64,000 bases of DNA from contig NZ_CP147920.1 of NCBI RefSeq assembly GCF_039645995.1, positions 372,001 to 436,000 on the forward strand, given 5' to 3'. Of the stretch, positions 29,411-38,013 are shown one piece after another. The position numbers and the translations under genes are program-made. Within the stretch, counting starts at the first letter, position 1. Each line of letters starts with the position of its first letter. Source of the DNA: Sulfurimonas sp. HSL3-1 (GTDB lineage Bacteria > Campylobacterota > Campylobacteria > Campylobacterales > Sulfurimonadaceae). The notes below the pieces were generated by a model. The model saw only the letters and a list, made by a program, of their open reading frames with translations. It had not been told where the DNA came from and ran no database searches.

Positions 29411-30106
29411 ATGATTCAGATTAAACGTTTGCGGATCGATTATGCCGGCGGTACGCTGGTGGATATCGCCTTTGGCATCGAGAGCGCGCTGGCCCTGGTG
29501 GGACAGAGCGGCAGCGGGAAGAGCCTGACGCTCAAGGCGCTGCTGGGAATGCTCCCGCCCGCGATGTCGTCGACGATCGAGATGGATGCCCCCTTTGAGC
29601 TCCGCCGCGGCGACACCGTCGCCTTTGTACCCCAAAACCCCTTTACCGCCCTCTCGCCGCTGACCAGGGTCGGCGGCCATTTCGAGGGGGTTCCGCCGGC
29701 GGAAGCGGCGGCGCTGATGACACGGGTCGGGCTGGATGCGGCGCTGCTCGAGCGCTTCCCGCCGGAGCTTTCGGGCGGGCAGTTGCAGCGGGCCGTGATC
29801 GCCATCGCCCTGTCGCACACGCCCAAACTGCTCCTGCTCGATGAGCCAACGACGGCCCTCGACCCCGAGACACGCCGCGTCATTATCGCGCTGCTGCGGG
29901 AGCTGCAGACACAGATGGGCTTCCAGATGCTCTTTGTGACCCACGATATCGTCTCGGCGCGTGCGCTGTGCGACGAGGTGTGCGTCATCCGCGAGGGCAG
30001 CGTGGTCGAGCAGGGGGCAATGGCACAGGTGATGGCGTCGCCCGAACATGCGTATACACGCACACTGATTGAATCTAGTTTCGCCGGGAGGGAGTATAGA
30101 ACGTGA
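29411..30106 (+). CDS. ABC transporter ATP-binding protein, peptide/nickel type
   Basis: This encodes a 231-residue ABC ATPase. ATG 29411 begins the family start MIQIKRLRIDY; an upstream start at 29375 would overlap the BioF-like gene. Walker A is GQSGSGKS (about residues 32-39), the Q-loop FVPQNPFTALSP, the signature LSGGQLQR and Walker B LLLLDEPTTALD, followed by the VTHD switch. The overall form is closest to the DppD/OppD/NikD importers. No permease or binding protein is adjacent, so its partners are unknown. Its stop overlaps the GTG of the PBP1A gene by 4 bases. Confidence 0.88.
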   Translation: MIQIKRLRIDYAGGTLVDIAFGIESALALVGQSGSGKSLTLKALLGMLPPAMSSTIEMDAPFELRRGDTVAFVPQNPFTALSPLTRVGGHFEGVPPAEAAALMTRVGLDAALLERFPPELSGGQLQRAVIAIALSHTPKLLLLDEPTTALDPETRRVIIALLRELQTQMGFQMLFVTHDIVSARALCDEVCVIREGSVVEQGAMAQVMASPEHAYTRTLIESSFAGREYRT

Positions 30107-32049
30107 AAAAAATTCTGCTGTGGGGAGGCCTGGCCGGTGTGGTCGCCCTTATCCTTTTTATCGGTTACTTTGTGGCGCAGTACGGTCACGAGACCCGGAA
30201 GCTTGTCCAGTACAACCCGCCGATGACCACGTACATTTATGACCGGAACGGCGAGAAGATCGCCAATATTTTCGATAAGCAGAACCGCGCCTACGTCACC
30301 TTTGACGAGATCCCGCCGCTGGTGATCGAAGCCCTGCTGGCCATTGAAGATACGACCTTTTTCGAACACCGCGGCGTCAATGTCGACGCGATCTTCCGTG
30401 CGATCATCAAGGATATCAAGGCGGGGAAACTCGTCGAGGGGGCGAGTACGATTACCCAGCAGCTGGTCAAGAACACCCTCTTGACGCGGGAGAAAAAGTT
30501 TTCGCGCAAGCTCAAAGAGCTTATCTTCTCGCTGAAACTCGAAACGGAACTGAGCAAAGAGGAGATCCTGGAGCGCTACCTCAACGCCATCTACCTCGGC
30601 CACGGTTACTACGGGATCAAAACGGCGGCACAGGGGTATTTCCACAAGCCGCTGAACCGCCTGACACTCAAAGAGACCGCCATACTCGTCGGCCTGCCCA
30701 AGGCCCCCTCTTTTTACGCACCGACACGCAACTACGAACTCTCCCTGGGACGGGCGAACCGGGTGATCTCGCGGATGCATGCGCTGGGGTGGGTGGATGA
30801 CGAGAGCTACAATACGGCGCTGCAGGAGCGCCCGGGGGTCTTTGACGAGACCCTGACGCAGAACCGCGCACCCTACGTCACGGACGAGGTCCTGCGGCGG
30901 GCGGCGGTGCTCTACCCCGATATCCGGACGGGCGGCTATACGATCAATACGACCGTGGACCTGCGCCTGCAGGAGGCGGGACGGGAGGCCCTGTCGTACG
31001 CCTATGACGGCATTCTCGAACGGGCGATGAAAAGGGATGAAGACGCCAACGCGAGCCAGTTCGGTGAGCTCAACGGCGCGCTGGTGAGCATCGAGCCCGC
31101 GACGGGAGAGATCCTCGCGCTCGTCGGCGGTGTGGATTACACAAAAAGCGCATTTAACCGGGCGACGCAGGCGCGCCGTCAGCCGGGGTCCGCGTTCAAA
31201 CCTTTCATCTATCAGGTCGCGCTGGATCTGGGCTATTCGCCGGCGACGGAGCTGGTCGATATCGCCCGGACCTATGATTATGAAACGGAAGGGAGCGAGA
31301 AGAAGTGGCAGCCCAAGAACTATGAGCGCGATTACAAAGGGCTGATTACCCTGCGCGAAGCGCTGGTGCATTCGCGCAACCTTGCGACGATCAACCTGGT
31401 GACGGATATCGGGCTCTCGCGCATCTACCGCGAACTCTCCCGCTACCAGTTCGCCGGGCTGCCTTTGGACCTCTCCCTGGCCCTGGGCAGTATCACGCTT
31501 TCACCGGTCGAACTGGCCGGTGCGTACAGCTCTTTTGCCGCGGGCGGGGTGCAGAGCGACCCCTACCTCATTACGAGCATCGACAAACGGGGGACGCATT
31601 ACGATGCCGAGCCGAAGCAGCGTGAGGTGACGAGCCCGGCCCAGGCCTACTTGATGACGACAATCCTGCGCGACGTCGTGCTGCGGGGTACCGGCCGCGC
31701 CTCTGCGGTCGGGGGCATTGAGACAGCGGGCAAGACCGGGACGACGAACAACTCCATCGATGCCTGGTTCGCCGGCTATTCGCCGAGCGTGGAAACGGTC
31801 GTCTGGTTCGGGAACGACGACAATACCCCGCTGCCCAAACGGGAGACGGGGGGCCGGGCGGCGGCTCCGGCGTTTCGGAAATTCTATACCCAGCTCTTGC
31901 ATCTCTTCCCGCAGGTCCCGCGTAAATTCGTGATGCCCGAAGGGGTGACGAAGGTTGAGCGCAACGGGGCCGAGGAGTTCTTTACCAAGGCGTCGCCGCC
32001 GCCGGTGGAGAAGATGCCTTCCGAAGCGGAGGACGGTCTGCTCTTCTAG
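30103..32049 (+). CDS. Penicillin-binding protein 1A
   Basis: This encodes a 648-residue bifunctional (class A) penicillin-binding protein that polymerises and cross-links peptidoglycan. One membrane helix lies at about residues 5-27. The glycosyltransferase domain has EDTTFFEHRGV with the catalytic Glu, then GASTITQQLVKN and YLNAIYLGHGYYGI. The transpeptidase motifs are SAFK (in QPGSAFKPFIY), SRN (in VHSRNLATINL) and KTG (in AGKTGTTNN). It starts at GTG 30103 after GGGAGGGAG. It is the last large gene of the alaS-initiated run. Confidence 0.95.
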   Translation: MKKILLWGGLAGVVALILFIGYFVAQYGHETRKLVQYNPPMTTYIYDRNGEKIANIFDKQNRAYVTFDEIPPLVIEALLAIEDTTFFEHRGVNVDAIFRAIIKDIKAGKLVEGASTITQQLVKNTLLTREKKFSRKLKELIFSLKLETELSKEEILERYLNAIYLGHGYYGIKTAAQGYFHKPLNRLTLKETAILVGLPKAPSFYAPTRNYELSLGRANRVISRMHALGWVDDESYNTALQERPGVFDETLTQNRAPYVTDEVLRRAAVLYPDIRTGGYTINTTVDLRLQEAGREALSYAYDGILERAMKRDEDANASQFGELNGALVSIEPATGEILALVGGVDYTKSAFNRATQARRQPGSAFKPFIYQVALDLGYSPATELVDIARTYDYETEGSEKKWQPKNYERDYKGLITLREALVHSRNLATINLVTDIGLSRIYRELSRYQFAGLPLDLSLALGSITLSPVELAGAYSSFAAGGVQSDPYLITSIDKRGTHYDAEPKQREVTSPAQAYLMTTILRDVVLRGTGRASAVGGIETAGKTGTTNNSIDAWFAGYSPSVETVVWFGNDDNTPLPKRETGGRAAAPAFRKFYTQLLHLFPQVPRKFVMPEGVTKVERNGAEEFFTKASPPPVEKMPSEAEDGLLF

Positions 32050-32082
32050 CTTCCTGTGCTACAATGGCCCAAAGGAGAGCGC

Positions 32083-32556
32083 ATGACAAAGATCACCCTT
32101 GGCATCACGGCGACGGCACTTCTGCTTCAGGCGGGGGTCTTTGACGCCGGAACAAAGAGCGTGGCGCTGACAGTGGGCACCGGCAGCGGTTTTGACAGCA
32201 CCTACACGATCGTAGGCGTCAGCGCGAACTACTTCGCCTTTAACGGCCTCTCCGTCGGTGTCGGCTACCGGGGGTGGTTCGGCGGCACGCCGACGATGAA
32301 CGAGGTTGACCTGCCGGTGACCTACTATCTCCCTCTCTCGCCTACCTTTCGTCCCTATGCCGGTGTTTTTTACCGGCACACTTTCATCAGCGGCCATTAT
32401 GACGATTACGAGACCGTCGGCGCACGGGCGGGGATCGCCTACGCCGAAGGACGTGCCTGCCTGTCGGTGGGGTGGGCCGAGGAGTGGTACAGCCGCAGCA
32501 ACGGCGATACGATCCGCCGCGGTTACCCGGAGATCACCGCCGCCATCAGTTTCTAG
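32083..32556 (+). CDS. Small outer-membrane beta-barrel protein, unknown function
   Basis: This encodes 157 residues with a signal peptide at the N-terminus (MTKITLGITATALLLQAGVF) and alternating strands ending in AISF; a terminal Phe is typical for proteins inserted by the BAM complex. ATG 32083 follows AAAGGAG; the in-frame start at 32056 has none. A TACAAT box about 25 bases before the ATG may give it its own promoter, separate from PBP1A. I see no match to a named porin family. A hairpin and a repeat follow before the convergent leuA. Confidence 0.75.
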   Translation: MTKITLGITATALLLQAGVFDAGTKSVALTVGTGSGFDSTYTIVGVSANYFAFNGLSVGVGYRGWFGGTPTMNEVDLPVTYYLPLSPTFRPYAGVFYRHTFISGHYDDYETVGARAGIAYAEGRACLSVGWAEEWYSRSNGDTIRRGYPEITAAISF

Positions 32557-32661
32557 GCTTTACGGTAACAAGCAACGTAGCGGTTAGAGTGAAAAAAATA
32601 GATTGTCGAGTGGGAAGAGTGGTATAGCAAGACGGGGCGTTGCATTTGATGCATGATGATG

Positions 32662-32680
32662 ACGCTGCCGGGAGCAGCGT
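32662..32680 (+). terminator. Hairpin after the 32083 gene
   Basis: ACGCTGC at 32662-32668 pairs with GCAGCGT at 32674-32680 around CGGGA, followed by TGTACTTTTG. The T-run is short and displaced, so it is a weak terminator candidate 106 bases after the stop codon. The bases between (32557-32661) show no gene. Confidence 0.45.
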
Positions 32681-32690
32681 TGTACTTTTG

Positions 32691-32725
32691 TCCTCGCATT
32701 GCTGCGGAATTCCGCTGTGCTACAT
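32691..32725. repeat. Short palindromic repeat with GCGGAATTCCGC core, copy 1
   Basis: TCCTCG, a perfect 12-base palindrome GCGGAATTCCGC, and GCTACAT recur with the same order and spacing (within 2 bases) at 39918-39950. It lies in the gap between the convergent 32083 gene and leuA. The flanks differ between the two copies apart from scattered short matches. Confidence 0.7.
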
Positions 32726-32778
32726 GCGCCACAGCGGCCGAGCGTAGCTATACGGGGCTTTGCTCCCTATCGCGTGTA

Positions 32779-34449
32779 TTAAGAATGATACGCTCGGTTC
32801 AGCGCGCTGAACATTGCCATGACTCCGGCGATGGTGATGTCGTTGTCGCGGCCGACGCCGAAGAACGCACCGAAATCTTCCGTTTCGATCTCGATGTAGG
32901 CCACGGCCTTGGCCGACGACTGCTCCCCGCAGGAGTGCTCGGAGTACGAACGCAGCACGAAGGCGTGCGGGAACTTTTCGCCGAGGGCTTTGCGGCAGGC
33001 GTCGATAGGCCCGTTGCCCTGACCCGTGCTCGTGATCTCCTCGCCCTCAAACCGGTAGGTCAGTTTGACCGTCACGATGCCGCTTTTTGATGTCTCCGAG
33101 TTGACGGCCATATCCACGAACTCAATGTACTGCGGCACCTCGAAATAGGTCTTTTCGAAAATGCCCAGGATCTCTTCTGCCGTCAGTTCGCGCCCCTCGA
33201 CGTCCGTGATACCCTGAACGATGCGCCCGATCTCGGGGTGCATTTTTTTGGGGAGCTGGTAGCCGAACTTGTCCTCGAGGATGTAGGCGACGCCCCCTTT
33301 GCCCGACTGCGAATTGATGCGGATGATACTCTCATAAGTCCGGCCGACGTCGGCGGGGTCGATCGGCAGGTAGGGCACCTCCCAGAACGGTTCGCTCTTC
33401 GCGCGCTGGTAGGCCAGCCCTTTGTTGATGGCATCCTGGTGGGAGCCGGAAAAGGCCGTATAGACCAGTTCGCCCACGTAGGGGTGGCGTACATGCGTCT
33501 CGATGTCGGTACAGCGCTCGACGACGTCGACGACGGTGTTGACGTCGCCGAAATCGAGTCCGGGGTCCACTCCCTGGGTGTACATGTTCAGCGCCAGGGT
33601 GATGATATCGACGTTCCCGGTCCGTTCGCCGTTGCTGAGCAGGGTCCCCTCGACGCGGTCCGCCCCCGCCAGCAGTGCCAGCTCGGTCGCCGCGACGGAG
33701 GTGCCGCGATCGTTGTGCGTATGCGTCGAGATGAGAATGTGCTCGCGGTTGTCCAGGTGGCGGCTCATCCACTCGATCTGGTCGGCATAGATATTCGGTG
33801 TCGCCATCTCTACCGTCGCCGGGAGGTTGATGATGACCGGGCGTTCCGCGCTGATGCCCCAGCGTGCCGTGACGGCGTTACAGATCTGGGCGGCGAACTC
33901 CATCTCGGTCCCGGTAAAGCTCTCCGGCGAATACTCCAGCGTGATCTCGCCGTCAAAAGAAGCCGCACGGCTCTTGACCATGTCGACGCCTTCGAGCGCG
34001 AGGGCGGTGATGTCGTCCTGCTCTTTTTTGAAGACGATCTTGCGCTGGGCCGTCGACGTCGAGTTGTACAGGTGCACGATCGCCTTTTTAACGCCCTGGA
34101 GCGCCTCGAAAGTTTTGTCGATCAGGTGCTCTCTGGCCTGGACGAGCACCTGGATGGTGACGTCGTCCGGGATCAGCCCTCGCTCGACCAGGGTCCGCAA
34201 AAAGTCGAATTCGACCTTGGATGCGGAGGGGAAGCCCACCTCGATATGTTTAAATCCGAGTTTGAGCAGGAGGTCGAATAGTTCAAGTTTTTGATCCAGA
34301 TTCATCGGAGTCACCAGCGCCTGGTTGCCGTCGCGCAGGTCGACGCTGCACCACAGAGGCGCTTTGTCGATGGTGTTGTCCGGCCACTGGCGTTGTGGCA
34401 AATCAATCTTGGGGTATGGGCGGTATTTACCGCTTTGAGCATTTTTCAT
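32779..34449 (-). CDS. leuA: 2-isopropylmalate synthase, type 2 (LeuA2)
   Basis: This encodes 556 residues of the first enzyme of leucine synthesis, which joins acetyl-CoA and 2-oxoisovalerate. The HMGL-like barrel has CSVDLRDGNQALVTPM near the N-terminus, LPATVEMATPN, the metal-binding STHTHNDRG and the GNVD motif; the C-terminal regulatory domain follows from about 430. The PYPKIDLPQRQWPDNTI leader and length match the yeast and actinobacterial form, not the about 510-residue enterobacterial form. AAGGAGGAG precedes ATG 34449. No other leu gene is nearby. It is followed convergently by the 32083 gene. Confidence 0.94.
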   Translation of the reverse strand: MKNAQSGKYRPYPKIDLPQRQWPDNTIDKAPLWCSVDLRDGNQALVTPMNLDQKLELFDLLLKLGFKHIEVGFPSASKVEFDFLRTLVERGLIPDDVTIQVLVQAREHLIDKTFEALQGVKKAIVHLYNSTSTAQRKIVFKKEQDDITALALEGVDMVKSRAASFDGEITLEYSPESFTGTEMEFAAQICNAVTARWGISAERPVIINLPATVEMATPNIYADQIEWMSRHLDNREHILISTHTHNDRGTSVAATELALLAGADRVEGTLLSNGERTGNVDIITLALNMYTQGVDPGLDFGDVNTVVDVVERCTDIETHVRHPYVGELVYTAFSGSHQDAINKGLAYQRAKSEPFWEVPYLPIDPADVGRTYESIIRINSQSGKGGVAYILEDKFGYQLPKKMHPEIGRIVQGITDVEGRELTAEEILGIFEKTYFEVPQYIEFVDMAVNSETSKSGIVTVKLTYRFEGEEITSTGQGNGPIDACRKALGEKFPHAFVLRSYSEHSCGEQSSAKAVAYIEIETEDFGAFFGVGRDNDITIAGVMAMFSALNRAYHS

Positions 34450-34500
34450 ATGCTCCTCCTTGAACTAAAATAGTCGATCTCCTGCTAGAAATCGTGCGCA

Positions 34501-34506
34501 ATTATA
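34501..34506 (-). promoter_or_regulatory. -10 box for leuA
   Basis: ATTATA at 34501-34506 is TATAAT on the - strand, in the context TTTTGCTATAAT, and would give leuA a leader of about 45 bases. I see no leucine-rich leader peptide in it. Confidence 0.55.
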
Positions 34507-34582
34507 GCAAAACTGTCGGCGGGTTCGGGTTCACGGCAGCACAGGGGTGCACTTGCTCAGGCAGTCGTAAAGTTTTCGGGGG

Positions 34583-35479
34583 TCAGGGGAGGGGGAGCTC
34601 CAGGCGGAAGATGGCGCCGCGCTTCGCGTTTTCGACGGTCAGCGAGCCCTGCATCTTCTGGGCGATCTGGGTGCTCATATAGAGCCCGATACCCGTGCCC
34701 TTGTCGTCGCGCTTGGTCGTGAAGTTCGGTTTGAAGATCTCTTCGAGCAGTTCCGGGTCGATCCCGCCGGCGCTGTCCTCGACCTCGATGTAGATATGTC
34801 CGCCTTTTTTGTAGAAGCGGATCAGAATCTCCCGCACGCTGCTTTCGCGCTCGATGAAGGCGTCTTTGGCGTTGGCGAGCAGGTTGAGCAGCAGGTGCTT
34901 GAACTCGTTCTCGATCCCGCTGACGATGATCTCGCGCCCCTCTTCGACGGTAACGGCGATATTGTTGCGGAGCATCTCGTCATGCACCAGCAGCAGGACC
35001 GACTGGGTACAGCGCTTCAGCCCGAAGGGGCCGCTCTCCTTGTCGGGGCGGAAGAAGGTGCGGAACTCGCTCAGCGTCGAGACCATGTGGGTAATCTGCT
35101 CCTGGATGTCCTCGACGAACTTTTCGACGTATTCCAGGGTAACGTCCCCGGCTTCAAAATCCATCTTGAGCAGGTCACCGTACATGCTGAGCGCATTCAG
35201 CGGCTGTTTCCACTGGTGGGCGACGGCATCCATCATTTCGCCCATGGCCGCCATCTTCGCCTGGTTCTGCAGCACTTTTTCGCGCTCCAGGCGTTTATCG
35301 ATCTCTTCAAGGACCCGCGACTCCAGCATCTGCTCGCGTGTGGTACCTTCGGTCGTATAGCTTGCGATCAGGAGTTCGATCTTCTCGCGCAACCCGTTGT
35401 CACACTGTGTTGAGAGGGCAAGGATGTCTTCGATAAGTGTCTGGGTCTTTGGCGCTTTCACTCGTTCCTGTCTTTGCAT
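34583..35479 (-). CDS. Cytoplasmic sensor histidine kinase
   Basis: This encodes 298 residues with no membrane helix or recognised sensor domain, so it must take its signal from the cytoplasm or a partner. A coiled-coil-like N-terminus leads to the H-box VAHQWKQPLNAL (the His is the phosphorylation site), then the N-box LLLNLLANAKDAF, G1 VEDSAGGIDPE and G2 GTGIGLYMS. The HQWKQPLN form is typical of Campylobacterota kinases. No response regulator gene lies next to it, so its partner is unknown. It stands between glnA and leuA on the same strand. Confidence 0.9.
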   Translation of the reverse strand: MQRQERVKAPKTQTLIEDILALSTQCDNGLREKIELLIASYTTEGTTREQMLESRVLEEIDKRLEREKVLQNQAKMAAMGEMMDAVAHQWKQPLNALSMYGDLLKMDFEAGDVTLEYVEKFVEDIQEQITHMVSTLSEFRTFFRPDKESGPFGLKRCTQSVLLLVHDEMLRNNIAVTVEEGREIIVSGIENEFKHLLLNLLANAKDAFIERESSVREILIRFYKKGGHIYIEVEDSAGGIDPELLEEIFKPNFTTKRDDKGTGIGLYMSTQIAQKMQGSLTVENAKRGAIFRLELPLP

Positions 35480-35506
35480 TAAATAATGTTTAGAATATAT
35501 GATTTA

Positions 35507-35512
35507 TTTATA
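35507..35512 (-). promoter_or_regulatory. Possible -10 box for the histidine kinase
   Basis: TTTATA at 35507-35512 reads TATAAA on the - strand, in the context TTTCGCTATAAA, about 28 bases before the kinase ATG. It resembles the TTCGCTATAAT promoters seen elsewhere in the window. Confidence 0.45.
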
Positions 35513-35547
35513 GCGAAACTAGGATAAAGGGGGGCTGATTTTAGCGG

Positions 35548-35585
35548 AAAAAAACAAGAGGGGTTTACCCCCGTAACAGGGGGTA
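35548..35585 (-). terminator. Probable terminator of glnA
   Basis: On the - strand TACCCCC/GGGGGTA form a 7-base stem (35566-35572 with 35579-35585) around 6 bases, and a run of seven T lies 11 bases later (35548-35554 as A). The gap between stem and T-run makes it an imperfect intrinsic terminator. The stem begins 6 bases after the glnA stop codon. Confidence 0.5.
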
Positions 35586-35590
35586 TGTGA

Positions 35591-37021
35591 TTAGCACATG
35601 TAAGTTGTTTTGAATTCGTAGGCAGTCGGGCGACCTTCGTCCGGCCAGACGTCACGTTCAAATTTGTAGTGCTGGTATGTCGTGATGAATTCATCCGTAA
35701 AGACCGGCTTGAGGAACTCGTTGTCGGCGATAAGGGCTTCCAGCGCTTCGCGGAGGGTATGCGGCATCTGCGGGATACCTTTTTCGCGGATCTCGTCCAG
35801 CGTCAGTTCGAAGAGGTCTTCGTCCATCGGACCGACCGGAACTTCTTTGCTCTTGATACCGTCGAGGCCGGCCATCATCATGACGGCGAAGGCAAGGTAC
35901 GGACATGCAGTAGAGTCCGGGAAGCGCATTTCGATACGCGTCGCTTTTTCGCCCGCACCGTACGGGATACGGCAGGAAGCGGAGCGGTTCTGGCTGGAGA
36001 ACGTCAGGATGCTCGGTGCTTCGAAGCCCGGGATCAGACGCTTGTAAGAGTTCGTAGAAGCGTTGGTGAACGCCGCAACGGCTTTCGCGTGTTTGAAGAT
36101 ACCGCCAACGTAGTTGAGTGCCGTATCGGAGAGGTTACCGTAGTTACCCTCTTTGTAGAAGAGGTTCTTGCCGTCTTTCCACAGGGACTGGTGCGTGTGC
36201 ATACCGTTACCGTTGTCGCCGAAGAGCGGCTTCGGCATGAACGTCGCCGTTTTGCCGTTGAGGTGTGCGACCATTTTGACGACGTACTTGTATTTCTGGA
36301 CGTTGTCGGCTGCACCGATGATGTCGGAGAAGACGACACCGATTTCGCCCTGGCCCTGGGCAACTTCGTGGTGGCCGAGGGTGACTTCGAGACCGATCTG
36401 CTCGAGGACCATCATCATTTCCGCACGCAGGTCGACCATGGAGTCAGTCGGCGCTACCGGGAAGTAACCGCCTTTTGTCCCCGGGCGGTGACCGGTGTTG
36501 TACGTCTCTTCGAAACGGGTGTTGGAGTTCCACTCACCCTCTTCGGAGTCGACACGGTATCCCGCTTCGTTGATGGAGTCGACAAAGTGAACTTCGTCGA
36601 AGATGAAGAATTCGTTCTCAGGACCGAAGTATGCTGCATCGGCGATACCGAGCTCTTCAGCGTGCTTGAGGGCTTTTTTCGCGATGGAACGCGGGCATTT
36701 TTCGTACATTTCACCTTTGTAGATGTCATAGACGTCACAGAAAAGGATGATGGTCGGATCTGCAGTAAACGGGTCGAGGAAGGCTGTCGGCACGTCTGCT
36801 TTGAGGAGCATGTCGGAGCGGTTGATCGGCTGCCATGCTTCGATGGAAGAACCGTCGAAAGGGAATCCGTTTGTAAGATTATCGGCGTTGACGGCGCTCA
36901 TGCGGTAAGTGAGGTGGTGCCATGCACCTTTGATGTCCGTGAAACGAAGGTCGACAAACTGGACGTCGTTCTCTTCACAGTATTTAAAGAACTCGTCAAT
37001 GCTGTTAACGAATTTTCCCAT
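35591..37021 (-). CDS. glnA: Glutamine synthetase, type I
   Basis: This encodes the 476-residue enzyme that makes glutamine from glutamate, ammonia and ATP as a dodecamer. The N-terminal beta-grasp has [11 protein letters not shown], the catalytic domain has [33 protein letters not shown] and [27 protein letters not shown]. At the site where E. coli has the adenylylated Tyr397 (NLYDL) this protein has DLFEL with F404 (nt 35810-35812), so it cannot be adenylylated there. H. pylori glutamine synthetase is known to lack the same regulation. A good ribosome binding site (AGGAGA) precedes ATG 37021. Confidence 0.98.
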   Translation of the reverse strand: MGKFVNSIDEFFKYCEENDVQFVDLRFTDIKGAWHHLTYRMSAVNADNLTNGFPFDGSSIEAWQPINRSDMLLKADVPTAFLDPFTADPTIILFCDVYDIYKGEMYEKCPRSIAKKALKHAEELGIADAAYFGPENEFFIFDEVHFVDSINEAGYRVDSEEGEWNSNTRFEETYNTGHRPGTKGGYFPVAPTDSMVDLRAEMMMVLEQIGLEVTLGHHEVAQGQGEIGVVFSDIIGAADNVQKYKYVVKMVAHLNGKTATFMPKPLFGDNGNGMHTHQSLWKDGKNLFYKEGNYGNLSDTALNYVGGIFKHAKAVAAFTNASTNSYKRLIPGFEAPSILTFSSQNRSASCRIPYGAGEKATRIEMRFPDSTACPYLAFAVMMMAGLDGIKSKEVPVGPMDEDLFELTLDEIREKGIPQMPHTLREALEALIADNEFLKPVFTDEFITTYQHYKFERDVWPDEGRPTAYEFKTTYMC

Positions 37022-37051
37022 TGATTTCTCCTGTTGTGAAAGTTTGCGGTA

Positions 37052-37057
37052 AGTATA
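37052..37057 (-). promoter_or_regulatory. -10 box for glnA
   Basis: AGTATA at 37052-37057 reads TATACT on the - strand, in the context GGCTATACTT, about 30 bases before the glnA ATG. I see no sigma-54 GG/GC promoter pair in the 126-base gap, so nitrogen control by NtrC is not indicated. Confidence 0.55.
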
Positions 37058-37147
37058 GCCGAATGTCCTTTACGCTAGCGAAAGAGGTGTGATTAAAAAT
37101 TAGTCAATTTGTCGCTTTTTGTAGGGGGAAGGGGAGTAAATGCGCTG

Positions 37148-37927
37148 TTACAGCGCGACGCTGTAGGGCTTTCTGTTACGGAAGTATACACATTCCGTAT
37201 ACCCCGTTTCGCGGGCGAGGGCCTCTGCCTCATCTCTGAACAGGCCGATCTGCCCCGGCGTGTGGGCGTCGGAACCGAAGGTGACGGGGATGCCGCGCTC
37301 GAAGGCGGCTCGCAGCAGGTCCGGGGAGGGGTAGGCTTCGGCAACGGGCTTGCGGTAGCCCGCCACGTTGATCTCCATCGTCATCCCCGCCGCGGCGACG
37401 GCATCGAGGGCAGGAGACGCGATGGAGACGATGTCGCGTTTGGGCATGAACTTGAACACTTTGATAAGGTCGAGGTGGCCGACGATATCAAAGAGGCCGC
37501 TTTTGGCCATCGCCTCGACCTGTTCGAAATAGCGCTCCCAGATGACATCGATATCCTCGTGCTCGTACTGCCCGATGAATTCGGGATTGTCGAACCCCCA
37601 CTCGTCCAGGAAGTGCACGGAGCCGATCAGGTAGTCGACATCGGCACTCAGAACGCGCGTGTCCATATGGCCCTCGAGGTAATCGACCTCGTAGCCGAAG
37701 AGAATGTCGATCTTCCCCTCATACTTTTCCCTCGCGTCCATGACCATCCCGTGGTACTGCTCCATCTCTTCGAACTTCATACGGTATTTGGGGTCGAAAT
37801 CCATCGGCGCGTGGTCGGAAAAACCGAAAACGTCGATACCCGCGGCGACGGCCGCGGCGACGTATTCGTCCACCGAGCCTTCGGCGTGGTTGCAGAGTGA
37901 GGTGTGGTTGTGCAGGTCGATTTTCAT
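37148..37927 (-). CDS. hisK: Histidinol-phosphatase, PHP family
   Basis: This encodes 259 residues of the PHP-type histidinol-phosphatase, which dephosphorylates L-histidinol phosphate in histidine synthesis. The metal ligands appear in order: MKIDLHNHTSLCNHA at the N-terminus, FSDHAPMDF, the Glu in GYEVDYLEGH, GSVHFLD, VGHLDL, and the C-terminal GSDAHTP. The W-containing segment HFLDEWGFDNPEF is typical of HisK. Other PHP enzymes cannot be fully excluded. It is unlinked to a his operon in the window and is transcribed divergently from the U32 gene. Confidence 0.88.
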   Translation of the reverse strand: MKIDLHNHTSLCNHAEGSVDEYVAAAVAAGIDVFGFSDHAPMDFDPKYRMKFEEMEQYHGMVMDAREKYEGKIDILFGYEVDYLEGHMDTRVLSADVDYLIGSVHFLDEWGFDNPEFIGQYEHEDIDVIWERYFEQVEAMAKSGLFDIVGHLDLIKVFKFMPKRDIVSIASPALDAVAAAGMTMEINVAGYRKPVAEAYPSPDLLRAAFERGIPVTFGSDAHTPGQIGLFRDEAEALARETGYTECVYFRNRKPYSVAL

Positions 37928-37952
37928 AGCTTGATTCCCATATTAATTGTGT

Positions 37953-37987
37953 ATTATAGGCTGAGAACCAAGAAGGTCGGGTAAAAT
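37953..37987. promoter_or_regulatory. Divergent -10 boxes for hisK (-) and the U32 gene (+)
   Basis: ATTATA at 37953-37958 is TATAAT on the - strand, 26 bases before the hisK ATG. TAAAAT at 37982-37987 on the + strand is 27 bases before the U32 ATG. They are back to back, in contrast to the face-to-face pairs at 16796 and 50521. Confidence 0.5.
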
Positions 37988-38013
37988 ACGCAAAAAGATT
38001 CAAAGAAAAAAGA

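Noticed and set aside
37022-37147. A sigma-54 promoter for glnA
   Set aside because: No GG-N10-GC pair at a suitable distance; a TATACT -10 box explains the start better.
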